This document shows, one piece after another, positions 9,690 through 19,230 of a stretch of 64,000 bases of DNA. The stretch's first letter is position 1. Each line of letters opens with the position of its first letter. Both the position numbers and the translations under genes were made by a program. This stretch comes from Pseudomonas fuscovaginae SE-1 (lineage in GTDB: Bacteria; Pseudomonadota; Gammaproteobacteria; Pseudomonadales; Pseudomonadaceae): the NCBI RefSeq assembly GCF_000364705.1, contig NZ_AQOH01000067.1, forward strand, positions 1 through 64,000, read 5' to 3'. The notes under the pieces are model-generated. The model did no database searches. It had not been told where the DNA came from and was given only the letters and a program-made list of their open reading frames with translations.

Positions 9690-12600
9690 ATGAGCGACCA
9701 GCAGCATGACTACGTGGCCCTGGAGTGGGTCAAGGGCGAGATCGCCGACACCCTGAAGCAGGCCCGGCAGGCCCTGGATGGCCTCGACGAGCCGGAGCAT
9801 GGGGGCGAGGAAATCGCCGATTGCCTGGCCTGCATCCACCAGGTGCATGGCAGCCTGCAGATGGTCGAGTTCTACGGTGCGGCACTGCTGGCCGAGGAAA
9901 TGGAGCAACTGGTGCTGGCCCTGCAGCAGGGCCGGGTCAGCGAGCCCGCCGAAGCCGTCAGCCTGTTGCGCCAGGCGTTTGCCCAACTGCCCCTGTACCT
10001 GGACCGGGTGCACGGTGCCCGGCGTGACCTGCCGCTGGTGGTGCTGCCGTTGCTCAACGACCTGCGCAGTGCCCGAGGCGAAAGCCTGCTCTCGGAAACC
10101 AGCCTGTTCAGTCCGGTGCTGCCGGAACTGCCGCCGCTCGCTGCCGAGGCGCTGTCCCAGCGGGCTCCGGCGGAACTGCCGGGGCTGCTGCGCAAGTGGC
10201 GGCAGATGCTGCAGACCGCTCTGGTCGGGCTGTTGCGCGAACAGGACGACGCGACCAACCTGGGTTACATGGCCAAGGTGTTCAACCGTCTCGAAAGCCT
10301 TTGCCAGGACGCACCGCTGGTACCGCTCTGGCAGGTCGGCTCGGCGTTGGTCGAAGGCATGCTCGCCGGTGCGATCGGCAACAGCCCGGCACTGCGCAGC
10401 CTGCTCAAGGATGCCGACCGGGAGCTCAAGCGCCTGCTGGAACAGGGCATCGGGGGCATCAACCAGGCGGCACCGGACGAATTGCTCAAGAGCCTGCTGT
10501 TCTACATCGCCAAGGCCGAGCAGCCCACCGCGCAGATGCGCGTGCTCAAGGAGCGCTACGGCCTCGACGAAGCGCTGCCGGACACCCGCGTGGTTGACGA
10601 GGAGCGCGCGCACCTGGCCGGTCCCGACCGTGACGCCATGCGCTCGGTGGTCTCGGCGCTCTGCGAGGAACTGGTGCGGGTCAAGGAGCGGCTGGAGCTG
10701 TTCGTGCGCAGCGACCGCCAGCACGCCGACGACCTGACCGGCCTGCTGGCGCCGTTGCGGCAGATCGCCGATACCCTGGCGGTGCTCGGCTTCGGCCAGC
10801 CGCGCAAGGTGATCATCGACCAACTGGCGGTGGTCCAGGGCCTGGCCCAGGGCCAGCGCGCCCCCAATGACGCAGTGCTGATGGATGTCGCCGGGGCCCT
10901 GCTCTATGTCGAGGCGACGCTGGCCGGGATGGTCGGCACGGTTGAACCGCAGGGCCGTGAAGAAAGCGGCCTGCCGACCACCGACCTGACCCTGATCCAC
11001 CAGATCGTGATCCGCGAGGCACTGCTTTGCCTGCAGCAGGCCAAGGATCTGATCGTCGACTACATCGATGCCAACTGGGACCGCGAGCGCCTGGGGCCAC
11101 TGCCCGAGCTGCTGACCCAGGTGCGGGGGGCGCTGTCGATGATTCCCCTGGGCCGCGCCGCGAGCCTGCTGGAAACCTGCAACCACTATATCCGCGAGCA
11201 CCTGATCGAGGAGTCGGCCGCACCGCCCTGGCAGCAGCTCGATCGTCTTGCCGATGCGCTGAGCGGAATCGAGTACTACCTCGAACGCCTGGCGCAAGAC
11301 CACGAGGCCCTCGGCGAGCAGGTGCTGGACAAGGTCGAGCAGAGCCTGGACGCCCTGGGCTATGCGCCAGTGGAACTGGAGGTGCCGTTGCTCGAAGAGG
11401 CGCTGAGCCCTACCGAGGCACTGGTGATGCAGGATCTGCAGGAGCTGGACGACCCCCATGTGGTGCAGTCCCTGGCCGATATGCTGGCCACTCCGGTCTC
11501 GGAGCTCAATCCGCCGGCCCGCCAGGTGCCCCGCAGCCTGCTGCCGCCGCCGTCCGACGAGCCGCCGGTGGATGACGAATTGCGCGAGGTGTTTCTCGAG
11601 GAGGCCGCCGAGGTCCTCGATGCCCTGCGTGACTACCTGCCACGTTGGGTCGCCGACCTTGAAGGCAAGTCGGCCCTGGGCGAATTGCGCCGGGCCTTCC
11701 ATACCCTCAAGGGCAGCGGCCGGATGGTCCGCGCACTGGTGCTGGCCGAGCTGGCCTGGGCCATGGAGAACCTGCTCAACCGGGTACTGGAGCGCAGCCT
11801 GGAGCCCGCGCCCGAGGTATCGCAAGTGATCGAGGAAGTTCTGCGCCTGCTGCCGGAACTGATCGACGAATTCGCCGCCGGTGCCCAGCGCCAGCGTGAC
11901 GATGTCGACCAACTGGCGGCCCGCGCCCATGGCCTGGCGAGCACTGGCGATGGGCCAGAAGGCGATGACGCGCAAGAGCTTGACCGGCAGTTGCTGGAAA
12001 TCTTCCGCGCTGAAGCCGAGTCCCACCTCGACAGTCTCAATCATTTTCTCGAACAGGCAGCCGAACACCTGCCGTTGCAGGTCAGCGACGAGTTGCAGCG
12101 GGCCTTGCACACCCTCAAGGGCAGCGCCTACATGGCCGGCGTGCTGCCGATGGCCGAACTGGCCGCGCCGCTCTACTACCTGGTGCGCGAGTTCAAGGCC
12201 CATCTGCTGGCGCTGGACCTGGACGAAGTCGAACTGCTGTTCGAGGCCGAAGATCTGTTTCGCCGGGGCCTGCAGCAACTGGCGGACGATCCGCTGATCG
12301 CCATCGACGGTGCACCGGCACTGATCCGCCGGGCCGAGGACCTGCTGGCGCAGCGGCTCGAAGCCCTGTTGAGCGTACCGGTCGGCGCCCAGCGGGCGCG
12401 CCGCGATCCGCAACTGATCAACAGCTTCCTGGCCCAGGGCATGGACATCCTGCTGGATGCCGAGAGCCTGCTGCAGCGTTGGCAGCAGCATCCTGGCGAG
12501 CGCCAGGAACTCAACGACCTGTTGGACGAACTGACCACGCTCGGCCAGGGCGCGCATCTCGCCGATCTGGAGCCGGTGGACGAGCTGTGCGAAGCCCTGC

Positions 12601-15587
12601 TGGATATCTACGGGGCTGTCGAGGAAAGCAGCCTGGCGGTCAGCGAGCGGTTTTTCCATGAGGCGCAGCAGGCCCATGAAGCGCTGATCAACATGCTCGA
12701 TGAACTGGCCGCCGGCCAGGCGATCCATCCGCAGCCGATCCGCATCCGCGCCTTGCGCGAATTGCTCGACGAGGCGCTCGAGCCGTCCGCCACCGGGCTG
12801 ATCAGGTCCGGCGGCGGTCATGCGCCGAGTATCAGTGAACTGGGCGCGGCCACCGCCGCCGCTCAGCTCGAAGAGCGGGTGGACCTGGACGACGAGATCG
12901 TCGCGATCTTCCTCGAAGAGGCGGCGGATATTCTCGACAGCGCCGGGCTGGCCCTGCAGCGTTGGCTCGACGAGCCGGACAACGGCGCCTCGCTGCTGGC
13001 CCTGCAGCGCGACCTGCATACCCTCAAGGGGGGCGCACGGATGGCCGAGGTGGGCCCGGTCGGCGACCTGGCCCATGAGCTGGAGAACCTTTACGAGGGC
13101 CTGTTGGACCGGCGTTTCAGTCATTCGCCGGCACTGGCCTGGCTGCTGCAGAAAAGCCATGACCAACTGGCCGTCATGCTCGAGCAGTTGCAGGCACAGC
13201 AGCCGCTGAACGATCCGGCACCCTTGATCGACAGTCTCCAGGCGTTCCGCCAGCAGGGCGTCGAGCCGCCTGCGCCGGCACCGGTCGAGCCGCCCGTGAG
13301 CGGCGGCGACCCGGAACTGCTCGAGGTTTTTCTCGAGGAAGGCTTCGACATCATCGAAAGCTCCGGCGCGGCCTTGCAGCGCTGGCGCGCCGAGCCGTCG
13401 AGCCGCCAGGAAGTGGAAACCCTGCTGCGCGACCTGCATACCCTCAAGGGAGGGGCGCGGATGGTCGAGATCGCGTCCATTGGCGACCTGGCCCACGAGC
13501 TGGAGTTTCTCTACGAAGGTGTGTCGACCATGCTCCTGCAGCCTGGCGAGGCGCTGTTCGACCTGCTGCAGGCCGGTCACGACCGTCTGGCACAGATGCT
13601 CGATGCCGTGCGCGCCGAGCAGCCGGTGCCGCCGGCCGATGCACTGATCGCCGAGATCCAGGCGTTTGGTCGGCAGCCGCCGCCCGAGCCACCGCCGGTG
13701 GTGGAGCCGCCGGCACCTGCGGTGCTCAAGAGCGAGCCGGAGGCTGAGCGTCCACCCCAGGACATGGTCAAGGTGTCCGCCGATCTGCTGGAGGACCTGG
13801 TCAACCTCGCGGGCGAGACGTCGATCTTCCGTGGGCGCATCGAGCAGCAGGTGAATGACGCCAAGGTCGCGCTCAATGAAATGGAAACCACCATCGAGCG
13901 GATGCGCGACCAGTTGCGCCGGCTCGACACCGAGACCCAGGGGCGGATTCTCAGCCGCCAGCAGGTGGAAGCCGAGCGCCTGGGCTACGAGGAATTCGAC
14001 CCCCTGGAGATGGACCGCCATTCGCAGTTGCAGCAGTTGTCCCGCGCCTTGTTCGAGTCGGCGTCCGACCTGCTGGATCTCAAGGAGACGCTGGCCGGGC
14101 GCAACCAGGACGCCGAGAACCTGCTGTTGCAGCAGGCACGGGTCAACACCGAATTGCAGGAAGGCCTGATGCGCACGCGCATGGTGCCGTTCGAGCGCAT
14201 GGTGCCGCGGTTGAAGCGGGTGGTGCGGCAGGTGGCGGCGGAGCTGGGCAAGGACGTCGATTTCGTCGTCGGCAATGCCGAGGGCGAGGTTGACCGCAAC
14301 GTGCTCGAACGCATGGTCGCGCCGCTGGAACACATGCTGCGCAACGCCGTCGACCACGGCCTGGAAAGCACCGAAGTGCGGCGTGCGGCCGGCAAGCCGG
14401 AGCAGGGGCGGATCACTCTCGACCTGTCCCATGAAGGCGGTGACATCGTTTTCGACATCCATGACGACGGCGCCGGGGTCCCGCTCGACGCGGTGCGGCG
14501 CAAGGCGATCAAGCGCGGGATGATCGACGAGGACACGCCGATCAGCGACCGCGATGTGTTGCAGTTCATCCTTCAGCCGGGCTTCTCCACCGCCGAACGC
14601 ATCACGCAGATTTCCGGGCGTGGCGTCGGCATGGACGTGGTCCATGAGGAAGTGCGGCAGTTGGGCGGGACCATGACCATCGACTCGATCAAGGGCCAGG
14701 GCGTGCACTTCCAGATTCGCCTGCCGTTCAGTGTCTCGGTGAACCGGGCACTGATGGTGCAATGTGGCGATGAACAGTATGCGGTGCCGCTCAATACCGT
14801 CGAAGGCCTGGTGCGGGTCCTGCCCAATGAGCTGGAGGGGTATTACCAGGTCAATCCGCCGCGTTACGAGTACGCCGGGCAGACTTATGAACTGCGCTAC
14901 CTGGGCGAACTGCTGAAAACCGTCAGCAAGCCCAGGCTGCTGGGGCTGAGCCAGCCGCTGCCGGTGCTGCTGGTGCACTGCAACGAGCAGCGGGTGGCCC
15001 TGCATGTCGACAGCCTGGCCGGCTCCCGCGAGATCGTGGTGAAAAGTCTGGGCCCGCAGTTCGCCGCGGTCTCGGGGCTGTCGGGGGCGACGATCCTCGG
15101 TGATGGTCGGGTGGTGCTGATCCTCGATCTGCTGGCTCATGTCCGCACCTCTCAGGCCTGGGTGCCGGTGCCACGAGCGCTGAGCGACCTGGCGGGCGAC
15201 CTCGCACCGCTGCGGCCGCGACTGGTGCTGGTGGTGGACGATTCGGTCACCGTGCGCAAGGTCACCAGCCGCCTGCTGGAGCGCAACGGCATGAACGTGC
15301 TCACCGCCAAGGATGGTGTCGATGCGATGAGCCTGTTGCAGGAGCACACCCCGGACCTGATGTTGCTGGACATCGAAATGCCGCGCATGGACGGCTTCGA
15401 GGTGGCGACCCGGGTACGCAGCGATCCGCGCCTCAAGGATCTGCCGATCATCATGATCACCTCCCGTACCGGCCAGAAACACCGCGACCGGGCCATGGCC
15501 ATCGGCGTCAACGACTACCTGGGCAAGCCGTACCAGGAGTCGGTGCTGTTGGAGAGTATCGCCCAGTGGAGCCATGCCCATGCATGA
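9690..15587 (+). CDS. chpA: ChpA, giant hybrid chemotaxis kinase with multiple phosphotransfer domains
   Basis: A CheA-like hybrid kinase of 1965 residues that phosphorylates PilG and PilH. Five Hpt-type histidines are visible: H50 (IHQVHGSLQM), H671, H807 (both HTLKGS), H1110 and H1250 (both HTLKGGARM). Two further repeats carry threonine at the same place: T476 (LTQVRGALSM) and T949 (LTTLGQGAHL), resembling the threonine/serine phosphotransfer domains described in P. aeruginosa ChpA. The CheA core follows: dimerisation helices at about 1360-1500, N-box N1552, ATP lid D1592-D-G-A-G, a CheW domain at about 1690-1810 and a receiver with D1850-D1851 and phosphoacceptor D1894. It is shorter than the roughly 2,470-residue P. 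aeruginosa protein. ATG 9690 is chosen because pilJ ends at 9682. Confidence 0.96.
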   Translation: MSDQQHDYVALEWVKGEIADTLKQARQALDGLDEPEHGGEEIADCLACIHQVHGSLQMVEFYGAALLAEEMEQLVLALQQGRVSEPAEAVSLLRQAFAQLPLYLDRVHGARRDLPLVVLPLLNDLRSARGESLLSETSLFSPVLPELPPLAAEALSQRAPAELPGLLRKWRQMLQTALVGLLREQDDATNLGYMAKVFNRLESLCQDAPLVPLWQVGSALVEGMLAGAIGNSPALRSLLKDADRELKRLLEQGIGGINQAAPDELLKSLLFYIAKAEQPTAQMRVLKERYGLDEALPDTRVVDEERAHLAGPDRDAMRSVVSALCEELVRVKERLELFVRSDRQHADDLTGLLAPLRQIADTLAVLGFGQPRKVIIDQLAVVQGLAQGQRAPNDAVLMDVAGALLYVEATLAGMVGTVEPQGREESGLPTTDLTLIHQIVIREALLCLQQAKDLIVDYIDANWDRERLGPLPELLTQVRGALSMIPLGRAASLLETCNHYIREHLIEESAAPPWQQLDRLADALSGIEYYLERLAQDHEALGEQVLDKVEQSLDALGYAPVELEVPLLEEALSPTEALVMQDLQELDDPHVVQSLADMLATPVSELNPPARQVPRSLLPPPSDEPPVDDELREVFLEEAAEVLDALRDYLPRWVADLEGKSALGELRRAFHTLKGSGRMVRALVLAELAWAMENLLNRVLERSLEPAPEVSQVIEEVLRLLPELIDEFAAGAQRQRDDVDQLAARAHGLASTGDGPEGDDAQELDRQLLEIFRAEAESHLDSLNHFLEQAAEHLPLQVSDELQRALHTLKGSAYMAGVLPMAELAAPLYYLVREFKAHLLALDLDEVELLFEAEDLFRRGLQQLADDPLIAIDGAPALIRRAEDLLAQRLEALLSVPVGAQRARRDPQLINSFLAQGMDILLDAESLLQRWQQHPGERQELNDLLDELTTLGQGAHLADLEPVDELCEALLDIYGAVEESSLAVSERFFHEAQQAHEALINMLDELAAGQAIHPQPIRIRALRELLDEALEPSATGLIRSGGGHAPSISELGAATAAAQLEERVDLDDEIVAIFLEEAADILDSAGLALQRWLDEPDNGASLLALQRDLHTLKGGARMAEVGPVGDLAHELENLYEGLLDRRFSHSPALAWLLQKSHDQLAVMLEQLQAQQPLNDPAPLIDSLQAFRQQGVEPPAPAPVEPPVSGGDPELLEVFLEEGFDIIESSGAALQRWRAEPSSRQEVETLLRDLHTLKGGARMVEIASIGDLAHELEFLYEGVSTMLLQPGEALFDLLQAGHDRLAQMLDAVRAEQPVPPADALIAEIQAFGRQPPPEPPPVVEPPAPAVLKSEPEAERPPQDMVKVSADLLEDLVNLAGETSIFRGRIEQQVNDAKVALNEMETTIERMRDQLRRLDTETQGRILSRQQVEAERLGYEEFDPLEMDRHSQLQQLSRALFESASDLLDLKETLAGRNQDAENLLLQQARVNTELQEGLMRTRMVPFERMVPRLKRVVRQVAAELGKDVDFVVGNAEGEVDRNVLERMVAPLEHMLRNAVDHGLESTEVRRAAGKPEQGRITLDLSHEGGDIVFDIHDDGAGVPLDAVRRKAIKRGMIDEDTPISDRDVLQFILQPGFSTAERITQISGRGVGMDVVHEEVRQLGGTMTIDSIKGQGVHFQIRLPFSVSVNRALMVQCGDEQYAVPLNTVEGLVRVLPNELEGYYQVNPPRYEYAGQTYELRYLGELLKTVSKPRLLGLSQPLPVLLVHCNEQRVALHVDSLAGSREIVVKSLGPQFAAVSGLSGATILGDGRVVLILDLLAHVRTSQAWVPVPRALSDLAGDLAPLRPRLVLVVDDSVTVRKVTSRLLERNGMNVLTAKDGVDAMSLLQEHTPDLMLLDIEMPRMDGFEVATRVRSDPRLKDLPIIMITSRTGQKHRDRAMAIGVNDYLGKPYQESVLLESIAQWSHAHA

Positions 15588-16035
15588 ACACCGTGCCAGC
15601 AGCCTGACCGGGTTGATGTTGCCCCTGGCCGATCGCTACCTGCTGCTGCCGAACGTGGCGGTGGCCGAGCTGATCGACTTCCAGCGCGGCGAGCCGGCCA
15701 GCGACGCACCGCCGTGGTACCTGCGGCAGGTGACCTGGCGCGATCGCCAGTTGCCGCTGATCAGCTTCGAAGCAGCCTGTGGCGGGGCGATCGCCGTGGG
15801 CGAGCGGGCGCGAATCGTGGTCCTCAACACCCTTGGCGGGCGCCCTGAACTGCGCTTTATCGCCCTGGTGATCCAGGGCATTCCGCGCTCCTACAAGCTC
15901 GACAGCCAGCTGAGTTTCGTCGACGTGCCGCTGTGCCCGCTGGAAAAGGCTGCGGTGCAGGTGGGTGAACTGGTGGCAAAGATTCCGGATCTGCCGGGGT
16001 TGGAACGCCTGGTGCTGGCGTCGGGTCTGGCTTGA
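15580..16035 (+). CDS. chpC: ChpC-like CheW-domain protein
   Basis: A CheW-fold protein of 151 residues that resembles ChpC, the second adaptor of the Pil-Chp system, which links additional receptors to ChpA. Visible CheW features are LMLPLADRYLLLPNVAVAELIDF near the N-terminus and a conserved mid-region (WRDRQLPLISFEAACGG). Two in-frame ATGs (15574, 15580) overlap the chpA stop; 15580 has the better spacing from GTGGAG. In P. aeruginosa pilK precedes chpA and chpB lies between chpA and chpC; here chpC overlaps chpA directly, so both adaptation enzymes are missing from the locus. Confidence 0.88.
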   Translation: MHEHRASSLTGLMLPLADRYLLLPNVAVAELIDFQRGEPASDAPPWYLRQVTWRDRQLPLISFEAACGGAIAVGERARIVVLNTLGGRPELRFIALVIQGIPRSYKLDSQLSFVDVPLCPLEKAAVQVGELVAKIPDLPGLERLVLASGLA

Positions 16036-16225
16036 GGCCGGGTTCTGCGGATGAAGGCTCTTGCGCGGCGCGGCGGTGTCCGTACTCGATGCCAGCCTTT
16101 GAAAAGCCCCTCCTTGTCTGAATCAATCGTTAACCTCAGCGTAATAGTTCGCCGCCGGGCTTGATTGATGCCCTGTGCAATCGCTCCTACTGTCTAGTCC
16201 ACGACAGCGAACCCGTGGAGCGAGC

Positions 16226-17902
16226 ATGACAACCCCCAATTCCCCCGACCCGCGCTGGACGCGGCGCCGTGCCGAGAAGCAGCGCCGTCTCGAACAGGTG
16301 CGGGCACTCGCCGATGGCGTGGTGTTACCGACCGTGCAGATCGTCGCCGCCCTGGAAGCCCTGATCATGCCCGGCGATCGGGTGGTGCTGGAGGGCAACA
16401 ACCAGAAGCAGGCGGATTTCCTCTCCCGTTCCCTGGCCCAGGTCGACCCGGGCCGGCTCCACGATTTGCACATGATCATGCCCAGCGTCGGTCGTGCCGA
16501 GCACCTGGACCTGTTCGAGCGCGGTATCGCCCGCAAGCTGGACTTTTCCTTCGCCGGCACCCAGAGCTTGCGCATCAGTCAGTTGCTGGAAGACGGCCTG
16601 CTGGAAATCGGCGCGATCCACACCTACATCGAACTGTACGCGCGGCTGGTGGTGGACCTGATTCCCAACGTGGTGCTCAGCGCCGGCTTCATGGCCGACC
16701 GCGCCGGCAACATCTACACCGGCCCCAGCACCGAAGACACTCCGGCGCTGATCGAGCCGGCGGCGTTCAGCGACGGCATCGTGATCGTCCAGGTCAATCA
16801 GTTGGTCGACGATGTCAGTGAGTTGCCACGGGTGGACATTCCCGCGTCCTGGGTCGATTTCGTCGTGGTGGCCGACCGGCCGTTCTACATCGAACCACTC
16901 TTCACCCGCGACCCGCGGCATATCAAGCCGGTGCATGTGCTGATGGCGATGATGGCGATTCGCGGGATCTACGAAAAACACAACGTGCAGTCGCTCAACC
17001 ACGGGATCGGCTTCAACACCGCCGCCATCGAACTGATCCTGCCGACCTATGGCGAGTCCCTGGGCCTGAAGGGCAAGATCTGCCGCAACTGGACGCTCAA
17101 CCCGCATCCGACGCTGATTCCGGCGATCGAAAGCGGCTGGGTCGACAGTGTTCATTGCTTCGGTACCGAACTGGGCATGGAGAACTACATCGCCGCCCGG
17201 CCGGACGTGTTTTTCACCGGGCGCGACGGTTCGCTGCGCTCGAACCGGATGGTTTGCCAACTGGCCGGGCAGTACGCGGTGGACCTGTTCATCGGCGCGA
17301 CCCTGCAGGTCGATGGCGACGGTCATTCCTCCACGGTCACCCGTGGTCGCCTGGCCGGCTTCGGCGGAGCACCGAACATGGGCCACGATCCCCGTGGCCG
17401 GCGGCATGGTACCCCGGCCTGGCTCGATATGCGTCTGGACAGCGGCGATGCCCCCGAGGCCCTGCTCGAACGCGGCAAGAAACTGGTGGTGCAGATGGTC
17501 GAGACCTTCCAGGAAGGCGGTAAGCCGACTTTCGTCGAAACCCTCGATGCCGTCGAGGTGGCACGCAAAAGCGGCATGCCGCTGGCACCGATCATGATCT
17601 ATGGCGACGATGTCACTCACCTGTTGACCGAGGAGGGCATCGCCTACCTGTACAAGGCCCGCTCCCTGGAGGAGCGTCAGGCGATGATCGCCGCCGTGGC
17701 CGGGGTCACCGCCATCGGCCTGCGACACAAGCCCGAGGACACGGCACGGCTGCGGCGCGAAGGGCTTATCGCCCTGCCCGAGGACCTGGGCATCCGCCGC
17801 ACCGACGCCAGCCGTGAACTGCTCGCGGCCAAGAGCGTGGCCGACCTGGTGGAGTGGTCCGGTGGCCTCTACAACCCGCCCGCACGGTTCAGGAGCTGGT
17901 AA
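16226..17902 (+). CDS. mdcA: malonate decarboxylase alpha subunit (acetyl-ACP:malonate transferase)
   Basis: MdcA transfers the acyl-carrier protein from acetyl to malonate, producing malonyl-ACP and acetate, the first step of cytoplasmic malonate breakdown. The 558-residue length is typical. Recognisable blocks include ADGVVLPTVQIVAALEALIMPGDRVVLEGNNQKQADFL at the N-terminus and a CoA-transferase-like core with GFNTAAIELILPTYGESLGLKG. ATG 16226 is chosen because GTGGAG precedes it by five bases and homology begins just after. It heads a tightly packed operon, and mdcB starts at the very next base after its stop. Confidence 0.96.
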   Translation: MTTPNSPDPRWTRRRAEKQRRLEQVRALADGVVLPTVQIVAALEALIMPGDRVVLEGNNQKQADFLSRSLAQVDPGRLHDLHMIMPSVGRAEHLDLFERGIARKLDFSFAGTQSLRISQLLEDGLLEIGAIHTYIELYARLVVDLIPNVVLSAGFMADRAGNIYTGPSTEDTPALIEPAAFSDGIVIVQVNQLVDDVSELPRVDIPASWVDFVVVADRPFYIEPLFTRDPRHIKPVHVLMAMMAIRGIYEKHNVQSLNHGIGFNTAAIELILPTYGESLGLKGKICRNWTLNPHPTLIPAIESGWVDSVHCFGTELGMENYIAARPDVFFTGRDGSLRSNRMVCQLAGQYAVDLFIGATLQVDGDGHSSTVTRGRLAGFGGAPNMGHDPRGRRHGTPAWLDMRLDSGDAPEALLERGKKLVVQMVETFQEGGKPTFVETLDAVEVARKSGMPLAPIMIYGDDVTHLLTEEGIAYLYKARSLEERQAMIAAVAGVTAIGLRHKPEDTARLRREGLIALPEDLGIRRTDASRELLAAKSVADLVEWSGGLYNPPARFRSW

Positions 17903-18931
17903 ATGCACGCCTTCAATCTGCAGCCCCAATCCCTTTCATTGTCCGAGCGCCTGGCGGACTTCGCGGTGGAAGCGCTGATCGACGAGGCCGACCTGTCGCC
18001 CAAGCCGGCCCTGGTGGACCGGCGTGGCAGCGGTGCGCACAGCGACCTGCACCTGGGCCTGATGCATGCCTCGGCACTGTCCTTGTGGCCGATGTTCAAG
18101 GAAATGGCCGATGCGGCGATATCCAGCCGAGAGCAAACCTTGTGGCGAGCGGGCTTGCCCGCGTCGGGTTGCGAAGCGACCCTGAAACCTGAGATCACGG
18201 AGTGTCAGGTTGATCTGGACGCCAGGGTTTACGACGGCTGCGCCGCCGAACGCGGGCAAGCCCGCTCGCCACAACAAGCCCGTTCGCCACATTCAGTTAC
18301 CGCAATCGACTTGCCGTTGCGCGAAGCCCTTGGACGTATCGGCCGCGAAGGCGAGCAGGCAATGCTCAAGACCACTGGCGGGGTCAATACCCACCGTGGG
18401 GCGATCTGGGCCCTGGGTCTGCTGGTGGCTGCCGCGGCTCTGGAGCCTGCCACCCATTGCGCCGAGAGCCTGACACTGCGGGCCGCGCGCCTGGCCTTGC
18501 TGGAAGATCGGCATGCGCCGCAGGGAAACAGCCACGGACAACAAGTGGCCCGGCGTTATGGGGCCCGAGGCGCGCGGGAAGAGGCGCAGCTCGGTTTCCC
18601 GGTTGTCACCCGGCTCGGCCTGCCACAACTGCGGCGCAGCCGCCAGGCCGGTCACGGAGAGCAGAACGCCCGGCTGGATGCGTTGCTGGCGATCATGACC
18701 TGCCTGGCCGACACCTGCGTGCTCTACCGCGCCGGCCTGCCGGGCCTGCAGGCCATGCAGCAGGGTGCCCGCGCGGTGCTGGAAGCCGGCGGCAGTGCCA
18801 GCCTGGCCGGCCGGCGCCGCCTGCATGAACTGGATCAACAGCTTTTGGCGATGAATGCGTCACCCGGCGGCGCGGCGGACCTGCTCGCGGCCTGCCTGCT
18901 GATCGATCGTCTCGAACAGGAAGCCTTGTGA
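17903..18931 (+). CDS. mdcB: triphosphoribosyl-dephospho-CoA synthase MdcB with in-frame REP insertion
   Basis: MdcB makes 2'-(5''-triphosphoribosyl)-3'-dephospho-CoA, the prosthetic group precursor for MdcC, from ATP and dephospho-CoA. Family blocks are intact on both sides ([67 protein letters not shown]-like [12 protein letters not shown]). At 342 residues it is about 50 longer than usual. The excess, roughly residues 77-134, is translated from an inverted REP pair and has no family similarity; the reading frame stays open. Whether the enzyme still works cannot be told from sequence. The insertion falls in a helical family of folds just before a conserved helix, so a surface loop is possible. 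Confidence 0.9.
   Translation: MHAFNLQPQSLSLSERLADFAVEALIDEADLSPKPALVDRRGSGAHSDLHLGLMHASALSLWPMFKEMADAAISSREQTLWRAGLPASGCEATLKPEITECQVDLDARVYDGCAAERGQARSPQQARSPHSVTAIDLPLREALGRIGREGEQAMLKTTGGVNTHRGAIWALGLLVAAAALEPATHCAESLTLRAARLALLEDRHAPQGNSHGQQVARRYGARGAREEAQLGFPVVTRLGLPQLRRSRQAGHGEQNARLDALLAIMTCLADTCVLYRAGLPGLQAMQQGARAVLEAGGSASLAGRRRLHELDQQLLAMNASPGGAADLLAACLLIDRLEQEAL
18141..18292. repeat. inverted REP pair plus short tandem repeat inside mdcB
   Basis: Two REP arms, 18142-18163 and 18251-18272, are perfect 22-base reverse complements of each other separated by 87 bases. The right arm is followed by an imperfect tandem duplication: 18257-18274 and 18275-18292 match at 16 of 18 bases. Its variant (GTGGCGAGCGGGCTTGCCCG) differs from the REP elements found between genes elsewhere in the window. 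It lies entirely within the mdcB reading frame and adds coding capacity without a stop. Confidence 0.9.
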
Positions 18932-19230
18932 TGGAAAAACTGTCCTTCGAATTCCCCGCCGGGCAACCGCCCAAGGGTCGTGCCCTGGTGGGTTGCGTCG
19001 GCTCCGGCGACCTGGAAGTGCTGCTCGAACCCGGTCGCCCCGGCACCTTGTCGATTCAGGTGACCACTTCGGTCAATGGCAGCGCCATCCGCTGGCAGCA
19101 CCTGTTCGATCGCCTGTTCGACGGCCGTCTGCCACCGGCGCTGGCGATCGATATCCACGACTTCGGCGCCACTCCGGGCGTGGTCCGCCTGCGCCTGGAA
19201 CAAGGCTTCGAGGAGATCGGCCATGACTGA
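18931..19230 (+). CDS. mdcC: malonate decarboxylase acyl carrier protein (delta subunit)
   Basis: A 99-residue acyl carrier protein that bears the phosphoribosyl-dephospho-CoA thiol and shuttles acetyl and malonyl groups between MdcA and MdcDE. The attachment serine is S25 in LVGCVGSGDLEVLLEP, matching the known Klebsiella site. The ATG overlaps the mdcB stop (TGATG) and the end overlaps the mdcD start by eight bases, indicating coupled translation. Confidence 0.95.
   Translation: MEKLSFEFPAGQPPKGRALVGCVGSGDLEVLLEPGRPGTLSIQVTTSVNGSAIRWQHLFDRLFDGRLPPALAIDIHDFGATPGVVRLRLEQGFEEIGHD

Noticed and set aside
9642-15581. A 1979-codon open reading frame on the minus strand, antisense to chpA
   Set aside because: It mirrors chpA over its whole length. 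Its predicted protein is rich in Gln, His, Gly and Arg with no domain match. High-GC codon bias keeps the opposite frame open, so I treat it as an artefact.
16125-16145. LysR-type T-N11-A box before mdcA
   Set aside because: TTAAC and GTAAT around CTCAGC look box-like, but the symmetry is imperfect and such boxes are frequent by chance. I did not list it as a feature.
18141-18292. Repeats in mdcB as a CRISPR array
   Set aside because: The repeats are inverted arms with one short tandem copy and no regular spacers; they match REP sequences.
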